Shown here one piece after another: positions 28,020 to 37,601 of a stretch of DNA of 64,000 nt. The DNA lies in contig PDIP01000041.1 in the NCBI GenBank assembly GCA_002811645.1, forward strand, positions 10,423-74,422, given 5' to 3'. The position numbers were made by a program, and so were the translations under genes. Each line of letters opens with the position of its first letter. Within the stretch, counting starts at the first letter, position 1. Source of the stretch: Corallochytrium limacisporum. Taxonomy: Eukaryota > Opisthokonta. The notes beneath the pieces are model-generated. The model worked only from the letters and a program-made list of their open reading frames with translations, ran no database searches and was not told where the DNA came from.

Positions 28020-29710
28020 CGTGACGCTTGAGAGGCTGGCGGACAGGGTGCGTGTGTCCCTGTCTCTGTGTGTGTGTGTGTGTGTGTGGGCCCGCCCCTT
28101 GCCCCGGGCACACAGTGGCCAAAGGCCGAGAATTTTTTTTTCCTTCTTCTCTTTTCTCCTTTCCTTTTTTCTTCTGCCCTTCACACAAGACCCGTCCCCC
28201 ACCCCCGGGGAGGGGGGGTGCTCTGGGTCTCGGGCAGGAGGGGTAGGAGGGGGAACGGTTGCCCGTGGTTCTTTAATGCTTTCCCCGTGGCTCTCTCTCC
28301 TCCCCCCACCCCCCGGGGGGGGAGGCCCGCTTCGGTCGAGGAGAGAGAGGGAGGGGAGGGAGAGTATTTTTCTTTCTTGTTTTTTTTTTTTGGGCCCCGA
28401 TTTCTGGTCGTCCGTTCCACAAAGAAAAAAAAAAAGGAATATTAAAAATAAGCGGCGGTGGTGGTGTATACCTGCCCCAACTGAGACCAAGCCACCCTCC
28501 CTCCACCTCTCCCAAAAAAAATGAAATAGACAACGAAACCTCCAAGGGCCCCCGACCCGCACAGGTGGGCTAAGGACGGGAGTAGCAGAATATTTTTTAC
28601 CTCTTTTTAAGTTCTTTGTTTCCTTTCGTTTTCTCACTTTCTTCTAGTGCTGCGACTTGCCACGGTGGTGTCCTGGTCCGGGGCGGCGTGTTGTGTACAA
28701 AACATTTGTCCAAGCTTTTAAGTTGTGGTGCAGAAAGGAAAAAAATCGGTTCATTTCCCATACACAAAGGCCAAGAGAGTTCCAACCCCACCCCTTCCTT
28801 TTGTCGTTGCTCTGCCTTGTCTCTCTGTCTCTTTTTATATACATTTTCTTTCTATTTTCTTTCCCCCCCTTCGCTCTCCTCCGCCTTTGTGTGTGTTCTC
28901 TCTCCCTTGCCTCAATGCACGTGAATGGGCTTTCCCTCTTCTTTAAAAACTCATACAAACGGGTCTTCGGTGTCGGCATGCCTGCCGTAGCTGAGGGGCG
29001 GTGGCGCCTCGCGACCGGGGTTGGTTACAATACATAAAAAACAGAAAAATAAAAACTTCCCAAATCATCAGAGCCCCCCCCGTCCCTTCGCCCCTGGGGG
29101 GGGTGGGCCCTCACCTCTCTCACTCAGTCTGGCGGAGAAAGAGAGAGAGAGCGAGAGCGATGCTGCACTCCGGCAGCGTTGAAACACACACCAAAAAAAA
29201 GAAAAGGAGAAACGGCGGTTTTCCTTTTGTCTTTTCAATTTCAAAACGATTACGAATTGTTGGTAGGGGAGGTACACCGCCGCCCGGGGCCTCCGCGCTA
29301 ACGAGAGAAAGAAAAGACTGGGAGGGGAGGGAGGCCGGGAGCAGGAGGTTGAGAGAGAGAGAGAGGGAGGGTTTTGTTTCCCGTAATACCCCGCCAAGCA
29401 CCAAGCACCAGCCAAAGCAGCAACCAAAAAAAAAACAAAAGGAAAAAGTTAAAAAAAAAACAGAAAGGACAGATTTAAAAAAGTCCCGGATATAAAATCC
29501 AAAACCTCTCGTCGAATACGAGCGGTTTGAACGTGCTATTTTAAAAAAAACAAATAAATAAATTTTTTTTTGGAGACTCTGACTGTTTGAGCCCCAAATA
29601 CACACGACCACGGGCACGCGCCCTCGCACACAGGCGAAACAATCCCCGCCCCCCCCCCCCCGGGGGGGGGGGCCGGGGAGGGAAATCAATTTGACAGTCG
29701 GCAGTGTGCA
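28020..29710. repeat. Long polypyrimidine/polypurine low-complexity island with C-G palindromes
   Basis: About 1.7 kb with no gene. Contents in order: a TG microsatellite at about 28067-28088, T-rich pyrimidine tract 28132-28190, a C5AC5G4AG7 joint at about 28196-28217, CT-tract and C6AC6G8 palindrome at about 28288-28322 followed by GA-rich sequence, T13 and A12 tracts at about 28380-28437, pyrimidine-rich sequence to about 28930, then purine-rich sequence with GA microsatellites (about 29139-29158 and 29349-29370), A-tracts (29425-29460) and a C13G11 palindrome at about 29649-29672. The plus strand is largely pyrimidine-rich in the left half and purine-rich in the right half, with the change near 28.98-29.05 kb. 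Open frames across it are by-products of the tracts. Confidence 0.75.
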
Positions 29711-29857
29711 GAGCTCGCCGAAGGATTTCTACTATATCACGGAGGAGCCATTCTTCGGGGAGGGCTTCCCAGTTAGCTCTCGCCTAGGCCTCGCCACTGA
29801 ATGAACGGCACGGTGAAGATCGTAGGAGGACTCCTCATGGCGACCACATACGGCGAT

Positions 29858-29863
29858 TTTATT
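29858..29863 (-). terminator. AATAAA polyadenylation signal for GALT
   Basis: TTTATT on the plus strand, 34 bp past the GALT stop codon at 29897 in the direction of transcription, reads as the standard poly(A) signal on the minus strand. Confidence 0.5.
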
Positions 29864-29896
29864 ACAAAGGATCTCTGTATTAAGTTCCTAAGCTGA

Positions 29897-30916
29897 CTAC
29901 AAGGGACGCATTGCTTCTGCAGCCTTCTCCGCCGTTATATCGCGTGAAAGGTCAGCCAAGAGCTCATAGCCGGCCATAAACTTCTTGACTGTGGCGCTGC
30001 GCAGCAGCGGCGGGTAAAAGTGGAAGTGGAAGTGAAAAGTGCCATCCACATCGTGCACTTTAGGCGCCTGATGAATACCCATAGCATAAGGAAATCGCGT
30101 GCTGAACAATTTGTCGTACTTTTCACAAATTTCCCGTAGAAGCTGACTCAAGCTGTGAGTCTCATCACTGGAGATGTCCTGAACATTGCCAAAGTGTCTT
30201 GTACTCATCACCAGGATCTCAAAAGGCCAGTACGCCCAGAAAGGGACCACAGCCACAAAATGCTGATTCTGACTCACGATACGCACCTTTTCTGCGACTT
30301 CAAGTTCCATGTACGAGCACATAATACACTGTCCCCTCTCCTTGTGGTGCTTCTGGAACTGGATGACCTCTAGATTGATCTCCTCAGGGCAGTGTTCTGT
30401 GGCCCAGATTTGACCATGAGGATGAGGATTACTGCATCCCATGACAGCGCCCTTATTCTCAAAAATTTGCACCCAGGGATATTTCCCTTCCAAGGCCTCC
30501 GTCTCTTTCTTCCAAGTTTGAATCACCTCCCCGAGTTCCTCATCCGAAAGACTCTTGATGTCTTTATTGTGCTGCGGGGAAAAGCAAACTACGCGACAGG
30601 TACCAGTCACTCCTTCTGCCTTTATCAGGCCATTTCGGTCATACCCAGCGCCAGCAGTATCATTGGGGATCACGGCCGCAAAGTCATTGGTAAACACAAA
30701 CGTCGAGTTGTACTTTTCATTCTTCGAGCCATTAGAGCGTGTGTTTCCGGGGCAGAGGTAGCAGTTTGGGTCGTAGTCAGGGCGGTCATCGGCCTGAGTC
30801 TTCTCTTTTTGTCCTTGCCATGGCCTCTGCAGCCTGTGTGGAGAACAGAGGATCCACCTCCCGGTCAAAATATTGAGTCGTCGATGCGGCTGTGTGGTGA
30901 TGTCTAAGCCAGCCAT
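29897..30916 (-). CDS. GALT: Galactose-1-phosphate uridylyltransferase
   Basis: A 339-residue Leloir-pathway enzyme that exchanges UMP between UDP-glucose and galactose-1-phosphate, giving UDP-galactose and glucose-1-phosphate in the cytosol. Diagnostic features: RRLNILTGRWILCSPHR at the N-terminus, CYLCPGN metal-binding pair at about 52-58, VRIVSQNQHFVAVVPFWAYWPFE, and the active-site HPHGQ motif in CSNPHPHGQIW at about residues 165-169, where the second His is the uridylylated nucleophile. Further His residues in FHFHFHFYPP belong to the C-terminal metal-site half. Length is close to E. coli GalT (348) and shorter than human GALT (379). ATG at 30916 is unambiguous. No other Leloir gene lies nearby, as expected for a eukaryote without clustering. 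Confidence 0.95.
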   Translation of the reverse strand: MAGLDITTQPHRRLNILTGRWILCSPHRLQRPWQGQKEKTQADDRPDYDPNCYLCPGNTRSNGSKNEKYNSTFVFTNDFAAVIPNDTAGAGYDRNGLIKAEGVTGTCRVVCFSPQHNKDIKSLSDEELGEVIQTWKKETEALEGKYPWVQIFENKGAVMGCSNPHPHGQIWATEHCPEEINLEVIQFQKHHKERGQCIMCSYMELEVAEKVRIVSQNQHFVAVVPFWAYWPFEILVMSTRHFGNVQDISSDETHSLSQLLREICEKYDKLFSTRFPYAMGIHQAPKVHDVDGTFHFHFHFYPPLLRSATVKKFMAGYELLADLSRDITAEKAAEAMRPL

Positions 30917-32646
30917 GATGATACTACCGTGAGGACAAAAGGAATGAGTTCAATTAACTATGGATACAAGCCTTTATGGCTCTTTAATGTGATAGTCACC
31001 TGAGTGTTATAAGTACGTAGTCGTCGACTTCTATGAAAGCCATGAAAAGCATAAGTTTACTGTTCGACAGCCCACAAACCCGTCCCTACCCGCATTTCCT
31101 TGTCTCACAGTCGCATGGGGCTGCACAAGTAGCGCCTCAGAGTTTTGCTTCCTGGAGCAGATCGCTAATTTCTTATTGTTTCGTAATGGATTCTACACAA
31201 CTCGGTTCACAACCAATTCCGGGAGCGAAGGGGAAGTGAAGGAGAGCGAATGGGAAAACATTGAACACGGAGGGAAACCGCTACCTTGTGAAAGACTGGT
31301 CGAGGTGTGTGACATTCTGTAGCGAACCAATCGGTGGTTTCTCAGATGGGAACGCTTCGAGATTCTCTGGACACCGAAAGTGGAAGGGACCATCGCTTGC
31401 CATACCGGGAACAATCGATGTTTGTGCTGTTGTCAAAGATATGTGAATTGATCGCATAGGCTTGAACTTCACCGTCTGCGATTCCACTCAGGCTGAACCT
31501 TCGAACCTTCTGTCAGAATATGCGACAATTGTTAGATCGTGAGCTGAACGCCGGTTCTCATGTGGCGTGACGCCGCAACAGAGTGGACATGGAACAAGAA
31601 GAGGAACATCCAGGCATGTGAGACGGTCCATTAATGCCGCTCCCCTTTGCGATGCCAGTAACTTGATGACGCCCTCCACTGTAAGTGTGTATTTGATGTG
31701 TACTGTTCCAACAAGAAGCAACAACCACATGCTATGACTTGTCCACAAGTTAGAGGTTAGTGTGAGGTTGCCAAGATTGTTATTGAGCCAATACCTTTCA
31801 ACGAATATGGTACATGATGTGACCACCGGGAACAATTCACCCGGAAGAGGAAGAGCAGTAAGTAGAACACAGGCATGCGAATGTCCCGACACTGGCTAAA
31901 TGTGCATGATGGAGAATGATGTGCTATCTTACAGTTACATCCTCCTTTGACATGCATGTGAAAATGTAGAGAGGACCCCTGGAAGCAGAGCACAGCGGTA
32001 GAACAGTTGTTGCTGCCATTCCTGAATTCGGGCGACAACAGACATCGGGGTGGTTTTGGCAACGCCCCCCTCCTGGTCGGGTCCCTTATGGAATATGGCC
32101 GAGTTTTCCCTCCCAAAAAGTCCTGCCCCTGATATTCGTTTCCCTGTTAGATAGCTGTTCCCTCCCATATGCCTCACCAGCAACAGTATGACTATTAGAA
32201 ACATATCTTCTTCTTACCAGACCCTTGAATTGTTTCACCCAGGAGGGATGGAGGCTGTCAATTTCTTGGTTGGCCCCCACTGGTAGTATCCTAGTTTTGA
32301 CAGAACGGAAAGACCGACGTCTACTGCTGAACGATAGGTGAGGCCCGCAAGTCTTCGGTGCTGTTTCTCACCCTTCGTGCGTTTTCTGCACCAAGGGGAA
32401 GAGTACTTTGCGCCTACCAGCCCACAGCGTCCTCACATTCATCTCACTCCCATTGTCCCCGCAGACGTACTTGAGGCATCTAGTCCCTCGAGGTATAATT
32501 TCAACAGCTCATATTTATATTCCAAACAGTGAATCGAATAGTTAAGGACTTGATTCGCACCATACAAGTAAATGGCGTTGTGAAATAGGACCGAACTTGA
32601 GCGTGTCGGAAAATTTGACCCTGAATTTGCAGTACTTAAGACAGCT
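30917..32646. other. Long divergent spacer between GALT and the NCoR-like gene
   Basis: A 1.7-kb spacer. It holds several minus-strand frames: 31488-31892 (134 codons), 31757-32116, 31935-32204 and 32086-32280. Parts of them look protein-like (for example the SLHPSWVKQFKGL segment near 32220-32260, followed by a GTAAGA that could be a splice donor), so a small intron-containing or decayed minus-strand gene is possible, but I could not assemble one with a start and matching splice sites. A GC-rich stretch lies at about 32040-32110. Promoters of both flanking genes must lie here. Confidence 0.3.
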
Positions 32647-35600
32647 ATGTCGGCAAGGGATGACTTCGTCATTACGGCGGGCGCCCCTGGCCGGCTCAGT
32701 CGTAAGCCAAAGCAGGAACCAGACTCGGACGTCCAACCAGAACAGGAATCCACAAAGGAGGACCGGCTATCACAATTATCAAAGGCACAAATTTTGAAAA
32801 AGATCGAAGCCCTTGACTCTCGTATGACAAAAATTTCAGGAGAAATTGAGGATCTCGACAGGGACTTCAAGGGAACAGAGGACGATGTTGCAGACCTAGA
32901 ACTAGAGGCTGTGGAAGCAGAGGAAACCCAAATGACCGACGAGGGAGTCGATATTGCTGAAAAGATCCTTGGTGAAAATAGCAAAAAGGCTAAGATTAGC
33001 CATGACATGATTAAGACAGCTGCCTTCCCTGTGGCTACAATTAAATTGGCTGAGATGGCAGAGTCATACTTGTCTCCAACATGCCGGAATCACTTGCTCT
33101 TCTCCCTTTTCCGCAAGAAACGGCGTTTGGCCAAGAAGGAGGCACGTCTTCGCAGTGAATTTAAAATATACGACGTGGCATGGAAGGCAAAAATTAAAAA
33201 AATGGAAGAAATGCACAAGCGTTCGGGAAGAGAGGCGAGAGTTGAACGGTTCCTCGACCAAGAATTCCCTGAAATGGCAAGGCCTTCCACATCGGATCCA
33301 AGTCGACAGAGACACTGGGGGGATGCAGTTCGCAGTGAAGCAGAAATGGAACAGATTATGCAGGCCATCATGGCCGAACAGAACAAAGAGGAACGATGGG
33401 TCCGCACGCTAATAGGACCAGATCCAATGATCATGGACGAGGAAGAGAAGCAACATCAGTACTATTCGACCTCTAACAAAGTCTCAGACCCCATGGCCAT
33501 GCTGCGTATCCGCAAAAACATGAAAACATGGAGTGCGTCTGAGAAGAAAAACTTTGTGTCCAAGTACCTTCTTTTCCCGAAAGCCTTCGGCAAGATTGCC
33601 TCTTTCCTGCCGAACAAGTCTGCATGTGACTGTGTACTCTTCTATTACAACAGTAAGAAGAAGTACAACTACAAAAAACTTCTGCGTCAGCACCAGCTCA
33701 AGAGGCGCAGGAATGTGGACAAGGACGTCCTATCTCGTGAGTTGGCATCGCTGATCAGCGAGTCCAAATTGGATGGCGACCAACCCTCAGCTAGAGTCAA
33801 GCCTGCACGGGGACCCCCGAAGGACCGCAATCTCAAGGAAAGTGCACCTCCTGCTGTAGATGAACAGGATATTTCGGCGACTGCTCGATGGACCGAGGAT
33901 GAGATTCAGATGGCAGTAAAGTACATCGGTGACTACGGACGAAGCTGGAACAAGATTAGCCGCCTTCTCGGAACGAAAACACCAGCGCAGTGCAAGAACT
34001 TCTATCACAACTACAAGAAGAAGTACAACCTGCACCGATTAGCGAAAGGAAAGGATGCTCAAGACTCAGATGAGGAAGCTCCGAATACTACAAAAGGAAG
34101 GAAGCCAAAGGGAAAGGAGGATGCCAAGGAGGAAAAGGCAGCTAAGCCCAAACCCAAATCCAAAGGCAAGACCAAAGAAGAGCACCGGGAAAGGTCAGAG
34201 GAGGTTGTAGAGAAGGACAAGAAGGATCGCAAGGGACAGAGCTGGTCTAAGTCTGAAAAGGAGACGTTTGTGAGTATTCTGCGAGAGCATGGTAAAGACT
34301 GGGGCAAACTTGAAGAAGCCATCCCCATGAAAAGTCGTCCTCAGTTGCGCAACTTCTTCCAGAACTATAAGCAGAGAATGGGTTTACAAGACATCCTTGA
34401 TGAACGCCACGCCCGTCTGGAGAAAGCCAAAGCAGGACCTGTCGATGCCAGCAAAGCGACTACTGCAGAGACTCCGAATGAGTACAAAGCAGGGAAAGAC
34501 AAACCTGACAAGAATCCCGTGCTCTGGGAGATTAAGGGCCCAAAGAGTGATGTCCAGGAGAAACCTAGACAGCAGCACGTGCCTCCGACAGAGGCAGCTG
34601 CGGCTGTGTCTGCCAGCCCGCGCCGTGGAGCAACCCCGCCACTGCAACAGACCCGCCCGCCGCCCCACACGGGTATGCCGCAGCCACAGCAAGCAGCTGG
34701 AAATTTGCAAAGTACGGCTGTCGGCGGGCAGCCCGTGCCTGTCCAACACACAGCGCACCAACAGGAACCACAGCATCAGCAAATGCCCTCTCAGCAGGAT
34801 CTCCGGCAGCAACAAATGCCGCCTCAGCAGCAAGCCTCTCAACAGCCTTACCGTGCACAGGTGGTTCAAGGAGTGGCCTCGCAAGCTCAGCACATGCAAG
34901 GCCAGTCAGCAACCCACAGCAACCAACCCCAAATCGTAGCATACCAGGTATATCCCCAATCTGGTCACCCGCAAATTCAGAATGCTCCTCCACAGCGATA
35001 TACTACCCCACCCCAGCAGCAGCAGCAGCAGCAAGGTGGATACATGCCGCAACATCATGCTCCTTCTCATCAGCAGCCGCCTCAGCACCACCCGTATCCC
35101 CCGCAGGCACCACATCAGTATCCAGGACAGCATTCTGGCGCCCCCATGCACCGGGGACCACCGCCACCTACACAGCACCACCAGGGTTCCTACGGAAGCG
35201 GTGATAATCGTTATGGGACACCACCAATGCAGCAACACTCGAGTCACCCACAGCAGCCACAGCAGCCCCAGGCACAGCAGCAACAGTACATGCGGCAAGA
35301 TCAGCAGCATATGTACTATCAGCACCAACCGCCGCCTCAACAACAGCAACCTGCCCAGTACATGATATCTGTGCCACCCCAGAACAGCGCTCCTGTGCCG
35401 CCGCAGCAGCAGCCGCCTGTATACTATCAGACTAGGCCGCAGGCTCCACCCCAGCATCAGCATCAGCCACACTACGACCCTCGTTACGCTGGCTACCCTC
35501 CGGCCCAGGGACAGATGCACTACGGGCAGGACTATCAGCAGCAGGGGGCGTACAGACCACCACCGCAAGGCCAACCGCACCAACAAGGACAGCACCCTCA

Positions 35601-35655
35601 ACAGCAGATGTATAGTAGATACCAACCGCCTCCAGACCAAAAAGGTGGTCGATAG
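32647..35655 (+). CDS. NCoR/SMRT-like transcriptional corepressor with three SANT domains
   Basis: A 1,002-residue nuclear protein related to NCoR/SMRT (animal) and Snt1 (fungal), scaffold of histone deacetylase corepressor complexes. Coiled coil at about residues 45-100, then a conserved helical region (about 150-215) ahead of the SANTs. SANT1 at about 293-345 (WSASEKKNFVSKYLLFPKAF, then CDCVLFYYNSKKKYNYKKLL) is the type that, with sequence before it, activates class I HDAC in NCoR. SANT2 at about 413-465 (RWTEDEIQMAVKYIG, AQCKNFYHNYKKKYNL) is the histone-binding type. A third SANT-like repeat at about 532-585 (SWSKSEKETFVSILREHGKD, RNFFQNYKQRMGL) is extra compared with NCoR. Residues 470-530 are Lys-rich; 640-1002 is a Gln/Pro/His-rich tail. 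No nuclear-receptor box motif was identified. ATG at 32647. It is tail-to-tail with TFIIF-alpha (160 bp between stops). Confidence 0.88.
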   Translation: MSARDDFVITAGAPGRLSRKPKQEPDSDVQPEQESTKEDRLSQLSKAQILKKIEALDSRMTKISGEIEDLDRDFKGTEDDVADLELEAVEAEETQMTDEGVDIAEKILGENSKKAKISHDMIKTAAFPVATIKLAEMAESYLSPTCRNHLLFSLFRKKRRLAKKEARLRSEFKIYDVAWKAKIKKMEEMHKRSGREARVERFLDQEFPEMARPSTSDPSRQRHWGDAVRSEAEMEQIMQAIMAEQNKEERWVRTLIGPDPMIMDEEEKQHQYYSTSNKVSDPMAMLRIRKNMKTWSASEKKNFVSKYLLFPKAFGKIASFLPNKSACDCVLFYYNSKKKYNYKKLLRQHQLKRRRNVDKDVLSRELASLISESKLDGDQPSARVKPARGPPKDRNLKESAPPAVDEQDISATARWTEDEIQMAVKYIGDYGRSWNKISRLLGTKTPAQCKNFYHNYKKKYNLHRLAKGKDAQDSDEEAPNTTKGRKPKGKEDAKEEKAAKPKPKSKGKTKEEHRERSEEVVEKDKKDRKGQSWSKSEKETFVSILREHGKDWGKLEEAIPMKSRPQLRNFFQNYKQRMGLQDILDERHARLEKAKAGPVDASKATTAETPNEYKAGKDKPDKNPVLWEIKGPKSDVQEKPRQQHVPPTEAAAAVSASPRRGATPPLQQTRPPPHTGMPQPQQAAGNLQSTAVGGQPVPVQHTAHQQEPQHQQMPSQQDLRQQQMPPQQQASQQPYRAQVVQGVASQAQHMQGQSATHSNQPQIVAYQVYPQSGHPQIQNAPPQRYTTPPQQQQQQQGGYMPQHHAPSHQQPPQHHPYPPQAPHQYPGQHSGAPMHRGPPPPTQHHQGSYGSGDNRYGTPPMQQHSSHPQQPQQPQAQQQQYMRQDQQHMYYQHQPPPQQQQPAQYMISVPPQNSAPVPPQQQPPVYYQTRPQAPPQHQHQPHYDPRYAGYPPAQGQMHYGQDYQQQGAYRPPPQGQPHQQGQHPQQQMYSRYQPPPDQKGGR

Positions 35656-35815
35656 GAACCGACAGTAGCATGCCTGCTGCTGCAGTGAAGTGAATTTTAA
35701 AAAGTTTAAAAACTCCCACTACATTTTGTTGCGTACATTGTGAGATGTTGAGTTACTTTTCATGATCATTATATTTTGATACCTTTGAATTGATCGAGAC
35801 ACTAGTTCGTTGTAC

Positions 35816-37054
35816 CTACTTTGTCAGAACCCACATACCGTCACTGGAGCGCTGACGGGCATGACCAGCACGGCACCAATCACGCACCGCAGTAGTGACC
35901 TCTGGGGGCACCTTCTTAACACCCAAATGCTTGCACAGTGCCAATTTCATTTGCTTCGTGGTCTTAGGCTTGGAAAGAATCTGGATCATGACATTCGGGT
36001 CAAATTTGGCCCCCGACTTGGCGGTCTTAGGCTTTTTCTTTTTCTTCTCTTCCATTTGTTCCGGTGCTTTCCGCTTGGCAGGCCGTTCAACAGGTACCGG
36101 TGCAGCGGATGCCGACTTTTCTAGCGCGTTAGCATCCTCCTTTACATCCTCCTCACCGCCTTCGTCTTCATAAGCAACTTCCTCCTCCTCATCATCTTCA
36201 TCTTCATCTTCATCCTCGTCTTCGTCTTCACCCGACCCTTCTCCTTTGTCTTCGTCTTCACTGACAATCTCTCCAGTGATCGCGATATCCGCATTGTCCT
36301 TCTTTTTCTTCTCAAAGGTAGCGTTCTTAAATGCCTCCTTATCTTCCTGCAGGTCCTCGTCCTCATCAACACTTTCCATGTCTGCATCCTCCACACTCTC
36401 GTCGTCGTCGAACTGTTCCTCAAAGTCCAATTCGTCACCTTCAGAGCGTTTGTTCGAGAATTTCCTGGATGCTCCAACCGCTAAATTGCGCACAGGTGCT
36501 GCGCCACCATTCTCATCCCGTAGCAGACCATCAATTTTCCTGTCCATGCGATCGTTCTTGCGCTCCGCCGCGTCGGCCTCACGAGCATCTGCCTCATCCT
36601 TTTCGTCCTGTATCTCCTGTAGACTCTTGGCTGGGCGTTTGAAATCGAATGCCTTCTTCACCGGAGCAACGACAATTTCGTCTGGATTTTCAGTCTGCAT
36701 AAAGACGAGGTATTTCTTACCACGCTGAGCAAATGTGCCAACGTGTTTCTGTTCTCCTGCTTTATCTTCGAGGATCCAGTTCCTCTGATCACTGTTTCGG
36801 AAGGATCTAACTTCGTCCTGGGTCATACCTCTACTACGCTTGGCCTTAATCACGCGGTTATCCTTGATAAGTGTAATCGGTTGTTCCCATTCTGGAAGGG
36901 ATTTGTGTTTCTGCTCCAAAAATCTAAACAAAGTCAGGTGGCGCAGGTCTTGGTCATCTGATCTGACAAGTCTCCATGCCTTTTCACCGTCCTGTACATC
37001 GGACAGAGGCAGTCGCTCCCTCTCGATTGCCCCGTTGTTCTGTTCACCGCTCAT
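35816..37054 (-). CDS. GTF2F1: TFIIF alpha subunit (RAP74)
   Basis: A 412-residue general transcription factor subunit that pairs with RAP30, binds RNA polymerase II and supports initiation and CTD-phosphatase recruitment. The N-terminal half (about residues 30-145) carries the dimerisation-barrel features: LTLFRFLEQ, a linker, NWILEDKAGEQKHVGTF, KYLVFM and the PVKKAFDF strand, followed by a charged helix. Residues about 200-330 are highly acidic with an (ED)n run at about 275-290, then a Lys-rich stretch. The C-terminal winged helix (about 350-412: MIQILSKPKTTKQMKLALC, then DGMWVLTK) corresponds to the RAP74 domain that binds the FCP1 phosphatase. Human RAP74 is 517 residues, longer mainly in the acidic linker. 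ATG at 37054. The diverged N-terminus makes this call rest chiefly on the two domain patterns. Confidence 0.85.
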   Translation of the reverse strand: MSGEQNNGAIERERLPLSDVQDGEKAWRLVRSDDQDLRHLTLFRFLEQKHKSLPEWEQPITLIKDNRVIKAKRSRGMTQDEVRSFRNSDQRNWILEDKAGEQKHVGTFAQRGKKYLVFMQTENPDEIVVAPVKKAFDFKRPAKSLQEIQDEKDEADAREADAAERKNDRMDRKIDGLLRDENGGAAPVRNLAVGASRKFSNKRSEGDELDFEEQFDDDESVEDADMESVDEDEDLQEDKEAFKNATFEKKKKDNADIAITGEIVSEDEDKGEGSGEDEDEDEDEDEDDEEEEVAYEDEGGEEDVKEDANALEKSASAAPVPVERPAKRKAPEQMEEKKKKKPKTAKSGAKFDPNVMIQILSKPKTTKQMKLALCKHLGVKKVPPEVTTAVRDWCRAGHARQRSSDGMWVLTK

Positions 37055-37601
37055 GGCTTAGCAATTTTCCGAAAACACATATGTCCAGGATCAAAGGTTT
37101 GTTGTGTAATTTACGAACTCTATCACCTTTTCCCAATTCTACGCTTCTTTTGTGACTCATTTATAGAGGATATAAATACCACTCGTAAATACACCTTCAA
37201 AATATGTGAAATACGTTTTGTACTTGCGATAGTCCAGTATGTTGCAACTCGAAATGCTAAATTGGCCACCGGGGCTTGCTCGCCCCTTTCCTTCCATTCT
37301 GTGTGTACTGCACGCCTGAGAGGATCAAAATTTGTGTACACCGGCAGCCCAGGGGCAGGTTCAGTGAGGGAGAACTCTGACGAGTAGTCTCGTCTGGCTG
37401 CTGCGCGCGAATGGTTTCAAAAGCGGGCAGAGAGGGCAAGGCTAGTACCCGGTCGTTCGGGGGCATCAGTGGCAAGGTACTTGAGAGGCGGTATTAGGCT
37501 ATTGAAGGCAAATGCCAGGCCGTTTCCAACACATCATTTCCAATGAGACCAAATGATATATGCTGTAGGTAATAAAGAATAACGTAACATATGCGGTGGT
37601 C
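37055..37601. promoter_or_regulatory. Divergent promoter region between TFIIF-alpha and the 37.6-kb gene
   Basis: About 550 bp. AT-rich near both ends with a GC-rich block at about 37255-37480. An ATG at 37591 starts a four-codon frame (stop at 37603-37605) that overlaps the ATG used for the following gene, so it may lower or tune its translation. No gene seen. Confidence 0.35.

Noticed and set aside
27963..28637. 224-codon and other long frames on both strands in the low-complexity island
   Set aside because: Products are Lys/Arg, Phe/Leu or Pro runs dictated by homopurine and homopyrimidine tracts; several frames are open at once.
31488..31892. 134-codon minus-strand frame as a stand-alone gene
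   Set aside because: No recognisable motif and neighbouring frames suggest that, if real, it is only one piece; kept as a spacer observation.
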